Below are positions 1 to 9,709 of a DNA stretch of 64,000 bases, piece after piece. The notes under the pieces were generated by a model, which was not told the origin of the DNA, did no database searches, and saw only the letters and a program-made list of their open reading frames with translations. Every line of letters begins with the position of its first letter. The stretch's first letter is position 1. This DNA comes from Cupriavidus sp. (GTDB taxonomy: Bacteria > Pseudomonadota > Gammaproteobacteria > Burkholderiales > Burkholderiaceae), in contig JAPSLP010000013.1 in the NCBI GenBank assembly GCA_031180665.1, forward strand, positions 56,761 through 120,760, given 5' to 3'. Both the position numbers and the translations under genes were made by a program.

Positions 1-1318
1 CCAGCGATTCCAGCGTGGCGCGGACATTGCCTCCGTTCGCGGCGAGCGTGTCACGGATCAGCTGGGCCTCGTAGCGGTCCATCCGTTCGGCCAGCGTGCC
101 TTCGCCGACGATGTCACCTGATGTCGCTGGCTGGGCAGCCGCGGGTGTCGGCAGCGTATGGACGCCCAGCACGAAGCGTTCGGCGAAATGCAGCAGCTCG
201 CGTACATTGCCCGGCCAGGCGTGCGTGTTCAGGTAGCGTCGTACCGCGTCGGTGACCGGCGGCGCCTCGCGCTGGAAGCGGCGCGCGGCCTGGCCGGTGA
301 AGACCTCGAACAGCAGCGGAATGTCTTCGCGCCGCTCGCGCAGCGGCGGCATATACAGCGTGACGACGTTGAGGCGGTAATACAGGTCCTCGCGGAAATC
401 GCCGCGCTGTGCGGGGTCGCCCAGATCGACCTTGCTGGCCGCAATCACGCGCAGGTCCACCGGCCGCATTTCGTTGGTGCCCAGCGGCGCGACGCTGCGT
501 GTCTCCAGCACGCGCAGCAGCTTGAGCTGCACCGACGGTGGCATGCCCTCGATCTCGTCCAGGAACAGCGTGCCGCCGTTGGCGTGTTCGATGCGGCCGA
601 TCCGCTTGCGTTGCGCGCCGGTGAAGGCGCCGGGTTCGTGGCCGAACAGCTCGCTCTCGATCACGCTCTCGGGCAGCGCCGCGCAATTGAGTGCGACCAG
701 TTCGCCGGCGCTGCGCCGGCTCCAGCGATGTAGCGCGGTCGCGGCCATTTCCTTGCCGCTGCCCGTCTCGCCGACCACCAGCACATCGACATCGGCATCC
801 GCGATATGACGGATGGTCTGGCGCAGCCGCTCCATCGCCGGCGTCACGCCGATCAGCGGCCAGGCGCTTTCCGCTTGCGCCGCGGCGTCCTGCAGCCGGC
901 GGTTTTCCAGCACCAGCCGGCGCTGTTCCCAGGCATGGCCGACGGCGGTCAGCAAGCGATGGGTGGCGTAGGGCTTCTCCAGAAAATCGTAGGCCCCGCG
1001 GCGCATCGCCTCGACCGCCTGCGCGATATCGCCATGCCCAGTGATGAAGATCACCGGCAGGCTGGCGTCGCGCTCGAGCACGCGCTCGAACAGTTGCAGG
1101 CCGTCGAGCCCCGGCATCCGCATATCGGTGACCAGCACCTCGGGATAGCCGTTGCGCAGGCTGTCGAGAAAGGACTGCGCGCTGGCGTGCGCGTCCACCC
1201 GATAGCCGGCCAAGGTCAGGCTTTCCGCCGCGGCCGCGCGGACGTCGTGGTCATCGTCGACCAGTGCGACCCGGCGCACCGGCGTGTGGCTGGCTTGCCC
1301 TTCGGTGGTTTGCATCAT
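1..1318 (-). CDS. dctD: Sigma-54-dependent response regulator DctD, 3' end beyond the window
   Basis: Response regulator that would activate dctA when phosphorylated by the adjacent DctB. Reading the minus strand gives a receiver domain (acidic pocket DDD at residues 21-23, phospho-acceptor Asp about 65 in VTDMRMPG), then an AAA+ domain with Walker A GETGSGKE and the sigma-54 contact motif GAFTGA. The frame is still open at base 1, so the C-terminal Fis-type DNA-binding domain is mostly outside the window. The ATG at 1318 overlaps the dctB stop, so the two are translationally coupled. The assignment rests on domain order, the DctB-like partner and the divergent dctA with its sigma-54 promoter. 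Confidence 0.9.
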   Translation of the reverse strand, partial: MMQTTEGQASHTPVRRVALVDDDHDVRAAAAESLTLAGYRVDAHASAQSFLDSLRNGYPEVLVTDMRMPGLDGLQLFERVLERDASLPVIFITGHGDIAQAVEAMRRGAYDFLEKPYATHRLLTAVGHAWEQRRLVLENRRLQDAAAQAESAWPLIGVTPAMERLRQTIRHIADADVDVLVVGETGSGKEMAATALHRWSRRSAGELVALNCAALPESVIESELFGHEPGAFTGAQRKRIGRIEHANGGTLFLDEIEGMPPSVQLKLLRVLETRSVAPLGTNEMRPVDLRVIAASKVDLGDPAQRGDFREDLYYRLNVVTLYMPPLRERREDIPLLFEVFTGQAARRFQREAPPVTDAVRRYLNTHAWPGNVRELLHFAERFVLGVHTLPTPAAAQPATSGDIVGEGTLAERMDRYEAQLIRDTLAANGGNVRATLESL

Positions 1319-3225
1319 CAGGCGGAATTCAAGGTGATGGTGAAGACGGCGCCGCCGCCGCTCTCGCTGCCGGGCCGCGTATCGAGGGTGCCGCCGAAAT
1401 CGGCGACGATGTCGCGGCTGATCACCAGCCCCAACCCCATGCCTTCCGGCTTCGAGGTGGAGAAGGGGGTGAACAGCCGCTCGGCGATCTCGGGTGCAAT
1501 GCCCGGGCCGTTGTCGGCGATCTCGATGCGGACGCGCGCATCGTCGGCATGCGTCGCGATGTCGATCTGCGCATCGTCGCGGCCGGCGACGGCGTCCAGC
1601 GCGTTCTGCAGCAGATTGACCAGTACCTGTTCGAGCCGCAGGCGTTCGGCCTGCACGCGCAGGCCCTTGTCGCCGGAACGCACCAGCGCGACGGTCTGCG
1701 TGCGCAGGCGCGGACCGAGCAACAGCAGCGCGCCTTCGATCGCGTCATCCACCGGCGTCGGCTCGCGCGCGCCCGAACCCTTGCGGGCAAAGGCGCGCAG
1801 CTGGCCCGTGATGGCGCCGATCCGCTCGGTCAGTGCACCGATGCGCGCGAGGCTGGAGCGCGCACCTTCGGTCTCGTCGCGTTCCAGGTAGCTGCCCGCG
1901 TTGTCGGCATAGCTGCGGATCGCCGCCACCGGCTGATTGATCTCGTGCGCGACGCCGGCGGCGATCTGGCCCAGGAAGGTCAGCTTGTTGGCCTGCACCA
2001 GTTCCTCCTGTGCAGCATGGAGCCGCAGTTCGGCCTGGCGGCGCTCCTCCATTTCCGCGCGCAACTGGTCGTTGGCGGCTTGCAGTTCGGCGGTGCGCGC
2101 CTGCACGCGCGCGGTCAGCTCGGCGCGAATCGCCGCCTGCTGCGCGTTGTGCCGCCGCAGCCGGCGCCGGGCATAGACCGCGGTGGCCATGGCGACATAA
2201 GCGAGCAGCAGCACCACCAGCGCCTGCGCCTGCATCCGCGCCGCGATGCCGGCCCGCTCCTCACGGCTGGGCGCCAGCAGGTGGAAGGTCCAATGCGTGG
2301 ACGGCACGGGCAGCGCAACGTGGATATAGCTGTCGCCGGCCGGGTGCCCTGGCACGTCGGCACGCATCTCGTCGCCGCTGGCCGGCGGCCTGCGTGCCGG
2401 CGCGGCACCGGCAGTGGCGGAAAACGGCCGGATCGGCAACGCGGCGAAGGTCGCATCGCCGAACTGCAGGCTGCGCCGCAACTGCTCGGCCGCGGCTTCG
2501 CCCAGCGGCACCAGCGACCGGAAGCGCCAGCCGGGCTCGCTGGCCAACAGCACCACGCCATCGCTGTTGGTGACGAAGACCGGCTCGGCCAGATGTGCCC
2601 AGTCTTGCTCCAGGCCGAAGAACTCGACCTTGACGACCACCACGCCGACCGGGTGTCCGCCGGCATCGTCGATCCGGTGCGACAAATACAGGCCCGGGCG
2701 GCGGCTGATCGTGCCAAGGGCGAAATGCTCGGCGGCGCCGCGGGCCATCGCCCCCTGGTAGTAGGGGCGGAAGGCGTAGTTCTCGCCGACGAAGCTGTCG
2801 GGGCCGCGCCAGTTGCTGGAGGCGACCGCCAGGCCGCGACGGTCCACCGCGTAGATCACCGAGGCGCCGGTACCGGCCGCCAGCGCCTCGAGCTTGCCGT
2901 TCAGCGCGGCAAGGCGCTGCGGATCCGCTGTCGCCAGCGCGGTCTTCAGGTCCGGGTCCTGCGCCAGCACAAAAGGCAGTGCGCGATGCTTTTCGAGATC
3001 GCGCCGCAGCGTGGCGACGTTGAACTGCGCCGCCGTCTGCGCACGCTGCGTGACCGCCGTGGCGGCCTCGCGATGCGCCGCCCGCTCGACCAGACGGAGC
3101 ACCGCGACGGTCAGCGCCAGCATCGCCAGCACCGCCAGGGCGACGCCGGCAGCGGCACGCGGCGACAGGGACCGGCGCACGGGCGCTGGGTCAACCGGCA
3201 GGGTGGAGGCGGGCGGTTGGGCCAT
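1318..3225 (-). CDS. dctB: C4-dicarboxylate sensor histidine kinase DctB
   Basis: Membrane sensor kinase for C4-dicarboxylates. From the chosen ATG it has about 635 residues: a short cytoplasmic tail, one transmembrane helix, a periplasmic double-Cache region with the DctB-type stretch around FRPYYQGAM, a second membrane helix, a coiled linker rich in Q, E and A, an H-box (GVAHEINQP), an N-box (NLLQNALDA) and G-boxes ([18 protein letters not shown]). A TTG start at 3279 would add 18 residues. Neither start has a clear ribosome-binding site; the ATG was preferred for codon type. It overlaps dctD by one base and is divergent from dctA. Confidence 0.9.
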   Translation of the reverse strand: MAQPPASTLPVDPAPVRRSLSPRAAAGVALAVLAMLALTVAVLRLVERAAHREAATAVTQRAQTAAQFNVATLRRDLEKHRALPFVLAQDPDLKTALATADPQRLAALNGKLEALAAGTGASVIYAVDRRGLAVASSNWRGPDSFVGENYAFRPYYQGAMARGAAEHFALGTISRRPGLYLSHRIDDAGGHPVGVVVVKVEFFGLEQDWAHLAEPVFVTNSDGVVLLASEPGWRFRSLVPLGEAAAEQLRRSLQFGDATFAALPIRPFSATAGAAPARRPPASGDEMRADVPGHPAGDSYIHVALPVPSTHWTFHLLAPSREERAGIAARMQAQALVVLLLAYVAMATAVYARRRLRRHNAQQAAIRAELTARVQARTAELQAANDQLRAEMEERRQAELRLHAAQEELVQANKLTFLGQIAAGVAHEINQPVAAIRSYADNAGSYLERDETEGARSSLARIGALTERIGAITGQLRAFARKGSGAREPTPVDDAIEGALLLLGPRLRTQTVALVRSGDKGLRVQAERLRLEQVLVNLLQNALDAVAGRDDAQIDIATHADDARVRIEIADNGPGIAPEIAERLFTPFSTSKPEGMGLGLVISRDIVADFGGTLDTRPGSESGGGAVFTITLNSA

Positions 3226-3303
3226 CAGGGGTGGGCGGCTTGGCGACAGTGAAGCGGGTAGACCTACGGCCAATGTCAAAAAGGTGGGCGTGTGCGGAAA
3301 AAG

Positions 3304-3323
3304 TTGTGTGGATTTCCATACAA
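3304..3323. promoter_or_regulatory. Putative DctD binding site 1
   Basis: Imperfect 20-nt palindrome TTGTGTGGATTTCCATACAA, 8 of 10 positions symmetric. It shares the core TGTGGATTTCC with a second copy whose centre lies 32 bp (three helical turns) downstream. Both lie about 70-120 bp upstream of the sigma-54 promoter, the normal place for enhancer-binding protein sites. Assignment to DctD is inference from context. Confidence 0.65.
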
Positions 3324-3335
3324 CCGGGCCGAATT

Positions 3336-3355
3336 TTATGTGGATTTCCGCTCAA
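3336..3355. promoter_or_regulatory. Putative DctD binding site 2
   Basis: Second copy of the same element, TTATGTGGATTTCCGCTCAA, less symmetric than site 1. Tandem sites on one DNA face are typical for cooperative binding of a sigma-54 activator such as DctD. The spacing is read from the sequence; the binding is inferred. Confidence 0.6.
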
Positions 3356-3425
3356 ATGCCAGCGGGTCCCGCCAGGCCTCTGAAATATTCCTTTAGAGAT
3401 CAAAGAGTTGTAGAAGCCATTTGGC

Positions 3426-3440
3426 TGGCACACGCATTGC
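3426..3440 (+). promoter_or_regulatory. Sigma-54 promoter of dctA
   Basis: TGGCAC-ACGCA-TTGC matches the -24/-12 consensus TGGCAC-N5-TTGC exactly. Transcription would begin near 3452, about 95 bases before the dctA start. This fits control by the DctD-type sigma-54 activator encoded divergently. Confidence 0.88.
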
Positions 3441-3547
3441 GATAGCGGCTGGTCCGGCGCCGCATCCGCTCGGCCAGGATATTTCAAGAAACTCGCAGCC
3501 GCGTGCCCCGCATGGCGCCCGGCAGCTCATTGGCAGGGGACACCCGC

Positions 3548-4888
3548 ATGATCGACACCCACACCGCCGCGGCCACGGCCGCGCAGCCTCGTCCGTTCTA
3601 TCGCCATCTGTACGTGCAGGTGCTGGTCGCCATCGTCGCCGGCATCGCGTTGGGCCACTACTGGCCCGATATCGGCTCGAGCATGAAGCCGCTCGGCGAT
3701 GGCTTCATCAAGCTGGTCAAGATGATCATCGCGCCGGTGATCTTCCTGACCGTGGTTACCGGCATCGCCGGCATGTCGGACCTGAAGAAGGTCGGCCGCG
3801 TCGCCGGCAAGGCGATGATCTACTTCCTGACCTTCTCGACGCTCGCGCTGGCGGTCGGCATGATCGTCGGCAACGTGGTCCAGCCCGGCCACGGCCTGCA
3901 TATCGATCCGGCCTCGCTGGATTCGAACGCCGTGTCCGGCTACGTCGCCAAGGCGCACGATTCGACCATCACCGGCTTCCTGATGAACATCATCCCGACC
4001 ACGGTGCTGAGCCCCATGGTCAATGGCGACATCCTGCAGGTGCTGTTCGTCGCGGTGCTGTTCGGTGTCTCGCTGGCGCTGGTCGGCGAGCGCGGCAAGC
4101 CGGTGGTCGATTTCCTGCAGGCGGTCACGCTGCCGGTGTTCCGCCTGGTGTCGATCCTGATGAAGGTCGCCCCGATCGGCGCATTCGGCGCGATGTCGTT
4201 CACCATCGGCAAGTACGGCATCAAGTCGGTGGCCAACCTGGCGATGCTGGTCGGCACCTTCTATCTGACCTCACTGCTGTTCGTGCTGATCGTACTGGGC
4301 CTGGTGGCGCGCTATAACGGCTTCTCGATCGTCAAGCTGATCCGCTATATCCGCGAGGAGCTGCTGCTGGTGCTGGGCACGAGCTCGTCCGAGGCCGCGC
4401 TGCCGACGCTGATGCAGAAGATGGAGCGCGCCGGCTGCGCCAAGTCGGTGGTCGGCCTGGTGGTGCCGACCGGTTATTCGTTCAATCTGGACGGCACCAA
4501 TATCTATATGACGATGGCGGCGCTGTTCATCGCGCAGGCCTGCGACATCCATCTGTCCTTCGGCGACCAGATCCTGCTGCTGCTGGTCGCGATGCTCAGC
4601 TCCAAGGGCGCGGCCGGCGTGACCGGCGCGGGCTTCATCACGCTGGCGGCCACGCTGGCGGTGGTGCCGTCGGTGCCGGTCGCCGGCATGGCGCTGATCC
4701 TGGGCGTGGATCGCTTCATGTCGGAATGCCGCGCGCTGACCAATCTGGTCGGCAATGCGACCGCCGCGATCGTCGTCGCGCGCTGGGAAGGCGAGCTGGA
4801 CAAGGATCAGCTGCGCAAGGCAATGGCCGGCGAAGCCGTCGCGCCCGCTGCCCCGGGCACGCCGGAGCTGACGCAGTCGGCGGCGTAG
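3548..4888 (+). CDS. dctA: C4-dicarboxylate:cation symporter DctA
   Basis: Inner-membrane symporter of the dicarboxylate/amino acid:cation family that imports succinate, fumarate and malate. About 446 residues, the usual DctA length. The family signature regions are visible: the serine-rich hairpin ([11 protein letters not shown]) and the segment around [13 protein letters not shown] followed by [13 protein letters not shown]. The start at 3548 was chosen because AGGGGA lies just upstream; an upstream in-frame ATG would add 15 residues not typical of DctA. A strong intrinsic terminator follows the gene. Confidence 0.95.
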   Translation: MIDTHTAAATAAQPRPFYRHLYVQVLVAIVAGIALGHYWPDIGSSMKPLGDGFIKLVKMIIAPVIFLTVVTGIAGMSDLKKVGRVAGKAMIYFLTFSTLALAVGMIVGNVVQPGHGLHIDPASLDSNAVSGYVAKAHDSTITGFLMNIIPTTVLSPMVNGDILQVLFVAVLFGVSLALVGERGKPVVDFLQAVTLPVFRLVSILMKVAPIGAFGAMSFTIGKYGIKSVANLAMLVGTFYLTSLLFVLIVLGLVARYNGFSIVKLIRYIREELLLVLGTSSSEAALPTLMQKMERAGCAKSVVGLVVPTGYSFNLDGTNIYMTMAALFIAQACDIHLSFGDQILLLLVAMLSSKGAAGVTGAGFITLAATLAVVPSVPVAGMALILGVDRFMSECRALTNLVGNATAAIVVARWEGELDKDQLRKAMAGEAVAPAAPGTPELTQSAA

Positions 4889-4898
4889 GTTCCTCGCG

Positions 4899-4968
4899 GT
4901 CATTCCCACGCAAGGCGGGAAGCCAGTGTCTTCGCAAGCCACTGGGTCCCCGCGTTCGCGGGGACGAC
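4899..4968. repeat. Dispersed intergenic inverted repeat, copy 1
   Basis: Two arms of about 30 nt (beginning GTCATTCCCACG and ending CGCGGGGACGAC) flank a 10-nt loop and pair imperfectly. Related elements with the same outer arms occur at 24504-24599 and 47646-47713, always between genes. This resembles REP/BIME-like families common in proteobacteria. No coding potential seen. Confidence 0.75.
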
Positions 4969-4988
4969 GGGCGCCCTGGCAAGCTCAT

Positions 4989-5023
4989 GCCGGACGCGGT
5001 GAATCGCGTCCGGCATTTTTTTT
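4989..5023 (+). terminator. Rho-independent terminator after dctA
   Basis: Perfect 10-bp stem GCCGGACGCG / CGCGTCCGGC with a 6-nt loop, followed by A and eight T residues. It separates dctA from gltS. Confidence 0.92.
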
Positions 5024-5116
5024 GCGCATTGCGGTTCGCATTTGTCGCGTCTATGCTGGCATAGATCCATACGCATCACTTTTCCGCCGGAACAGGCGGG
5101 CAAGGATGGGAACTCG

Positions 5117-6310
5117 ATGCAGATTCGCCTCGATCCGGTCGCCTCGGTGCTGCTTGCCGTGCTGGTCCTGCTGCTCGGTACGCTGATCAATCGCCGGGTT
5201 GCCATTCTGTCGCGCTACAACATTCCCGATCCGATCACCGGCGGGGTGCTGTTTGCCGCCGTCGCGGCGATCGCGGTCGCGCTGTTCGACTTCCGCGTCG
5301 TGATCGACGCCGCCATCAAGCCGGTGCTGCTGCTGATGTTCTTCGCCGGCGTCGGCATGGGCGCGGATCTGCGCGCGCTGAAGCAAGGCGGCAAGGCGCT
5401 GGTGATCTTTCTGATCGTGCTGTTCCCCTACATCGTGGTGCAGAACACTGTCGGCGTCGCGATGGCCAAGGCCATGGACCTGCATCCGATCTTCGGCTTG
5501 GTTGGCGGATCGATCACGCTGGTCGGCGGGCACGGCACCGGCGCCGCCTATGCCGAGCGCTTTGCCGAGATCAACAATCTGCAGTCCGTGATGGAGCTGT
5601 CGATGACGGTGGCGACGATCGGCCTGATCGTCGGCGGCATCATCGCGGGGCCGGTCGCGCAGTACCTGATCTCGCGATATCGCCTGCGCTCGCACGGCGA
5701 GGACGAAGCGAGCGTCGAGGCCGAAGCCCATGGCTTTCCCATTACCACGGTGGCGGCGATCGGCGCGCTCGGTGGCATCCTGGTGGCGGTGGTGGTGGGG
5801 CGCTGGCTCGCCACGCTGTTCTCGGGCCAGGCCATCACCATACCGGGCTTCCTCTGGTGCATGCTGACGGGCATCGCGATCCGCAACCTGTTGCCGCTGG
5901 CTGGCGTGCGCTTCGACGACCGGCCGGCGGAGCTGATCTCCAACGTGAGCCTGTCGCTGTTCCTGGTGATGACGATGATGGCGCTCGACCTGGTCGACGT
6001 GGCGCTGTCGGCGGGGCCATTCATCGCGATCATCGCGATGCAGGTGGTGTTTATCGTGCTGTACGTGGTGCTGGTCTGCTTTCGCTTCATGGGGCGGGAC
6101 TACGAAGCGGCGGTGCTGTCGGCCGCCTTCATCGGCTTCAATATGGGCTCGACCGCCACCGCGATGGCCAATATGCAGGCGATTACCGCCAAGCACGGGC
6201 CGGCGCCGAAGAGCTTCGTGGTGGCGCCGCTGGCCGGCGCTTTCTTCGTCGACATCATGAATGCCTTCGTGCTGACGGTGATGCTGGCGCTGCCGCTGAT
6301 GGGAGGCTGA
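5117..6310 (+). CDS. gltS: Sodium/glutamate symporter GltS
   Basis: Sodium-coupled glutamate transporter of the inner membrane, about 397 residues, matching the usual GltS length of roughly 400. Many hydrophobic helices and the conserved motifs GGSITLVGGHGTGAA and FIGFNMGSTATAMANMQ are visible. The ATG at 5117 follows AAGGATGGGA, a plausible ribosome-binding site; a longer frame from 5042 would add 25 non-family residues. The next gene starts two bases after the stop, so the two are very probably co-transcribed. Confidence 0.9.
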   Translation: MQIRLDPVASVLLAVLVLLLGTLINRRVAILSRYNIPDPITGGVLFAAVAAIAVALFDFRVVIDAAIKPVLLLMFFAGVGMGADLRALKQGGKALVIFLIVLFPYIVVQNTVGVAMAKAMDLHPIFGLVGGSITLVGGHGTGAAYAERFAEINNLQSVMELSMTVATIGLIVGGIIAGPVAQYLISRYRLRSHGEDEASVEAEAHGFPITTVAAIGALGGILVAVVVGRWLATLFSGQAITIPGFLWCMLTGIAIRNLLPLAGVRFDDRPAELISNVSLSLFLVMTMMALDLVDVALSAGPFIAIIAMQVVFIVLYVVLVCFRFMGRDYEAAVLSAAFIGFNMGSTATAMANMQAITAKHGPAPKSFVVAPLAGAFFVDIMNAFVLTVMLALPLMGG

Positions 6311-6312
6311 TC

Positions 6313-7815
6313 GTGCGCCGCCTGCTCACCGCGCTGTTTGCCCTGATCGTGGCGCTGATGCTGGCGGGATGCCAGCGCGGCCCGGATGCCGACGCGTTGC
6401 GCAAGGATGTCGCCGCGCGGCTGGCGCAGGCGCTGCCACCGGGAACGGTCGAGCTGGCGGAACTGCGGCGCCAGGGCTCGCAGACCGATCGGCGCGGTCC
6501 GCCCGGCGAAGACCGGCGTGTCGTCTACTTCGACGCCGAGCTGAAGCTGACCCGCGACTTCGACTTCGGCGCATGGGATGCGCCTGGCGTCGCCGGCCTG
6601 ATCTCGGCGCTGGGTGCGGCGCCCAAGGGCGTGCAGGGGATCGCGCTGGGCGGCAACAAGGTCGGCGACATCATTCGCGCGCATGGTGCCGCGGTGTACC
6701 GCGAAGAGCAGGGCCGGTGGGTGCCGGTGGCGTCCGGCGGTTATCGGCCGGTCGCCGCGCCTGCCTATGCGGGCAGCGCCCCGCAGGGCGCGGCGGCGAT
6801 GCTGGAGGCCATGCGCCGCATCGTCGAATCCGTGCCGGCCGACGCGTCTCCCGAAAAGAACGCGATGATCGCGCAGGAACTTGCCGCCGCCCATGCCAGC
6901 ATCCGCGCCCGGCTGGCCCGTGCGGAGCAAGGCTATCCGTTGGCGGCCGGCGCCGAGGGCGGCCAATACCTTCGGTTCGCCCAGGCACTGGCTGCCAACC
7001 CAGCCGCCAGGACGGTGCCGCTGGTCACGCGCGGCGGCGACGACAACCTGCGCATGCTGCGCCAGGGCAAGGCCTCGCTCGCGCTGGCGCAGGCCGACGC
7101 GGCGCTGGACGCCTATCGCGGCGACGGCGACTTTGCCGCCGATGGCCCGTTCACGTCGCTGCGCGCGATCGGCAGCCTGTATCCCGAAGCCGTCCATGTT
7201 CTGGTGCGCGCCGATGCGGCGGTCAAGACCATGGCCGACATGCGTGGCAAGCGCATCGCCATCGGCGAAAAGGGTGGCGCGTCGCAGCGGACGGCCCTGC
7301 GTGTCCTCGCCGCGCACGGCCTGAAGCCAACGGATTTTGCCGGGCGCGAGTTGGGTATCAATGCCTCGCTGGTGGCCCTTCGGCAGAACGAGGTCGACGC
7401 CGTGATCCAGGTCATCGGCGTGCCGTCGGAGAGCATCCGCGATGCGCTGGCGGCCATTCCATTGCGCCTGTTGCCGTTGGCCGAAAATGGCATCGCCGCG
7501 CTCGCCGACTCCGGCCGTGGCTATTTGCGCCATACGGTCCCCGCCGGCACCTATGCAAACCAGCCCGACAGCGTGCCGACCGTTGCCGTCGCCGCGCAGT
7601 TGCTGGTCGCCGCCGATCTGTCCGACGCCGAGGTCGGCGCCATTGCGCGCAACGTCTACGCGCCCGGCGCCGACTTCACGGCCCGCGGCAGCGCCCAAGG
7701 CGCGCAGATCGCGCCGGCCACGGCGGCGCAAGGCCTGACGATCCCCCAGCATCTGGCCGCGGCCAGGGCGATCGAGGCTCTGGTCAAGGGCGGTGCTGCG
7801 CGGCATGGGAAATAA
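6313..7815 (+). CDS. TAXI-family solute-binding lipoprotein with an extra N-terminal domain
   Basis: Putative substrate-binding lipoprotein of about 500 residues starting with GTG. The signal peptide ends in the lipobox LAGC, with Cys near residue 19. The C-terminal half (about 210-480) is a TAXI TRAP receptor domain (VTRGGDDNLRML, RGKRIAIGEKGGASQRTA, QNEVDAVIQVIG). The first 190 mature residues are an additional region I do not recognise, ending in an alpha-helical, Ala-rich stretch. No TRAP membrane subunits are nearby; instead it sits two bases behind gltS. Delivery of glutamate or a related acid to GltS is a reasonable inference only. Confidence 0.8.
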   Translation: MRRLLTALFALIVALMLAGCQRGPDADALRKDVAARLAQALPPGTVELAELRRQGSQTDRRGPPGEDRRVVYFDAELKLTRDFDFGAWDAPGVAGLISALGAAPKGVQGIALGGNKVGDIIRAHGAAVYREEQGRWVPVASGGYRPVAAPAYAGSAPQGAAAMLEAMRRIVESVPADASPEKNAMIAQELAAAHASIRARLARAEQGYPLAAGAEGGQYLRFAQALAANPAARTVPLVTRGGDDNLRMLRQGKASLALAQADAALDAYRGDGDFAADGPFTSLRAIGSLYPEAVHVLVRADAAVKTMADMRGKRIAIGEKGGASQRTALRVLAAHGLKPTDFAGRELGINASLVALRQNEVDAVIQVIGVPSESIRDALAAIPLRLLPLAENGIAALADSGRGYLRHTVPAGTYANQPDSVPTVAVAAQLLVAADLSDAEVGAIARNVYAPGADFTARGSAQGAQIAPATAAQGLTIPQHLAAARAIEALVKGGAARHGK

Positions 7816-8102
7816 GCGCGGCCCAGGCCCGACGGCCAACAATCGTTCCATCCCATGGACCGGGTCGTCGCCGCCCGCATGTCCTTCCGGAAGCCTCGAT
7901 GACTCGCGCATATTGCGCCGCGCCTATCGGTATCCGCCATTTCCTTGTGTGAATCGCGACGACGGCCGGCTGACCTGTCGGTCCGGGGTGCCCTTGCGAT
8001 ACACAGGAGCCTTCGTTAACCCACTGCGGCGTGGTGGGTCACAGCCCGAACGCCGCCACTCCAATGAAAACCATGTCGTTACCGGCGAAGGAGCGTTACC
8101 AT

Positions 8103-8759
8103 ATGTCGGCAAGTCTCTCATATTTGCCGACGTTTGATAACATTATGGCCGCCCGTCAGATGACCTATCGTGAACGCGCTCTGATTCTTGCCCGCGACCG
8201 TGGCATCGCGCGTGCCCGCGATTTTCGGGCGGCAGGGATCCCGCTCGTATACCTGAAGCGGCTGACCGACTCTGGCGACCTCGTTCGCCTGGGCCGGGGC
8301 CTTTACCAGGATGCCGAACTCGTCGGGGAGAGTGCCGCTCACAATTTGGCGGAAGCCGCCCGGATTGTCCCAAGCGGGGTAATCAGCCTGGTCAGCGCCC
8401 TGCGGTACCACGGGCTGACGACGCAGCTGCCACATGCGTTGTGGATCACCATTCCGCACAAGGCCCGAGCGCCGAAGACCGAAGGCCTCAAGCTGGAGAT
8501 CGTTCGAGCGACCGGGGAGGCTTTGACTGCAGGTGTCGAACATTTCCGGATCGAGGGTGTCGTCGTACCGATTTATGGCATCGCCAAGACGATTGCCGAT
8601 TGCTTCAAACATCGGCGCCATGTCGGCGAGGACGTGGCCATCGAAGCGCTGCGGAATGCGTTGGAGCAAAGGCGGACCACGGCAAGCGAGCTGATGCAAT
8701 TCGCGGCGATCAATCGGGTTGGCCGGCGGATGGGGCCCTACATCAAGGCGATGCTATGA
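8103..8759 (+). CDS. abiEi: Type IV toxin-antitoxin system antitoxin AbiEi
   Basis: Antitoxin and probable transcriptional repressor of an AbiE-type pair, about 218 residues. It has an N-terminal winged-helix region (YRERALILARDRGIARARDF, then LKRLTDSGDLVRLGRGLY) and the AbiEi C-terminal region. The ATG at 8103 has AAGGAG nine bases upstream. A later in-frame ATG at 8145 has no such site but would place the inverted repeat at 8105-8131 in the leader. The stop overlaps the toxin start. AbiE systems are known for phage abortive infection; no phage data exist here. Confidence 0.88.
   Translation: MSASLSYLPTFDNIMAARQMTYRERALILARDRGIARARDFRAAGIPLVYLKRLTDSGDLVRLGRGLYQDAELVGESAAHNLAEAARIVPSGVISLVSALRYHGLTTQLPHALWITIPHKARAPKTEGLKLEIVRATGEALTAGVEHFRIEGVVVPIYGIAKTIADCFKHRRHVGEDVAIEALRNALEQRRTTASELMQFAAINRVGRRMGPYIKAML
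8105..8131. promoter_or_regulatory. Inverted repeat over the abiEi start
   Basis: Perfect 8-bp arms GTCGGCAA and TTGCCGAC separated by 11 nt. AbiEi proteins repress their own operon by binding inverted repeats, so this is a candidate operator. It lies within the first codons if translation starts at 8103. Confidence 0.6.
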
Positions 8760-9679
8760 ATGGCAAGGCCTCTCGAAATTGCGCGGGGTCTATCAGGGCG
8801 AGGCTGCTGAACTACGCCAAGCAACGGGGTGACGACTATCAGCGCGTCCTCACCCGCTTTGCCATCGAACGTCTTCTCTATCGGCTTGGCCTGACGGATG
8901 CGGCGGAGCGCTATGTTCTGAAGGGAGCCACGCTGTTTCTGACGTGGCCTGAGCATGTATACCGCCCCTCCGCCGATCTCGATCTGCTTGGCATGGGCAA
9001 CCCTGACCCGGATGCCATCATTCGCCTCTTCACTCAGATTTGCCGCGTGGAAGCGCCCGACGATGGCATCGTTTTCGATCCGGCCACGCTGAAAGCGGAC
9101 CCGGTGCGTGAAGCGAACCGATATCACGGGGTTCAGTTGAGCTTGAAGGGCGAACTGGCCAAGGCGGCCATCCCCGTGCAGGTGGACATCGGCTTTGGCG
9201 ACCATGTTTACCCGCCGCCGAAGCGCCGCATTTTCCCTGCCCTTCTGCCAGATCTTCCAGCCCCCAGCATCCTGATGTATCCACCGGAAACCGTGGTCGC
9301 AGAGAAATTCGAGGCGATGACTCGCTTCGGCGAGGCCAATGGAAGAATCAAGGACTTTCATGACATCTGGGTCATGATGCGCACGTTCCCGTTTGAGCTT
9401 TGCACGCTGATGGAGGCCATCCATGGAACCTTGCGGCGCCGCGAAACCGCGATCCCTACCGAAATGCCCGTTGGCCTGACCGAAGTGTTTGCGAAGATTG
9501 CAGAGGAGCGGGGCTTGTGGACCGGCTTTCTACGCCGGAGTCCACCGGCGCTACGCCCGCCGCCATTCGTTGGATTGCTGCAGGAACTGCGCCGCTTCTT
9601 CGGGCCGGTCATCGCCAGGCTCGCGCGGCCGGAGGAAGCGCCTGCGCGCTGGGATCCGAACAACGCAGCGTGGCACTGA
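8756..9679 (+). CDS. abiEii: Type IV toxin-antitoxin system nucleotidyltransferase toxin AbiEii
   Basis: Toxin of about 307 residues in the AbiEii/DUF1814 nucleotidyltransferase family. Visible features are the lysine-containing block LKGATLF, the metal-binding pair in SADLDLLG, a later conserved block (PPETVVAEKFEAM) and KDFHDIWVM. Known members are GTP-dependent nucleotidyltransferases counteracted by AbiEi without a stable complex. The ATG overlaps the antitoxin stop in the form ATGA, giving translational coupling. The frame is intact, so the pair is probably functional. Confidence 0.88.
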   Translation: MNGKASRNCAGSIRARLLNYAKQRGDDYQRVLTRFAIERLLYRLGLTDAAERYVLKGATLFLTWPEHVYRPSADLDLLGMGNPDPDAIIRLFTQICRVEAPDDGIVFDPATLKADPVREANRYHGVQLSLKGELAKAAIPVQVDIGFGDHVYPPPKRRIFPALLPDLPAPSILMYPPETVVAEKFEAMTRFGEANGRIKDFHDIWVMMRTFPFELCTLMEAIHGTLRRRETAIPTEMPVGLTEVFAKIAEERGLWTGFLRRSPPALRPPPFVGLLQELRRFFGPVIARLARPEEAPARWDPNNAAWH

Positions 9680-9709
9680 ACCCACCGCTCAGGGCGATCG
9701 CGTGCCGGA

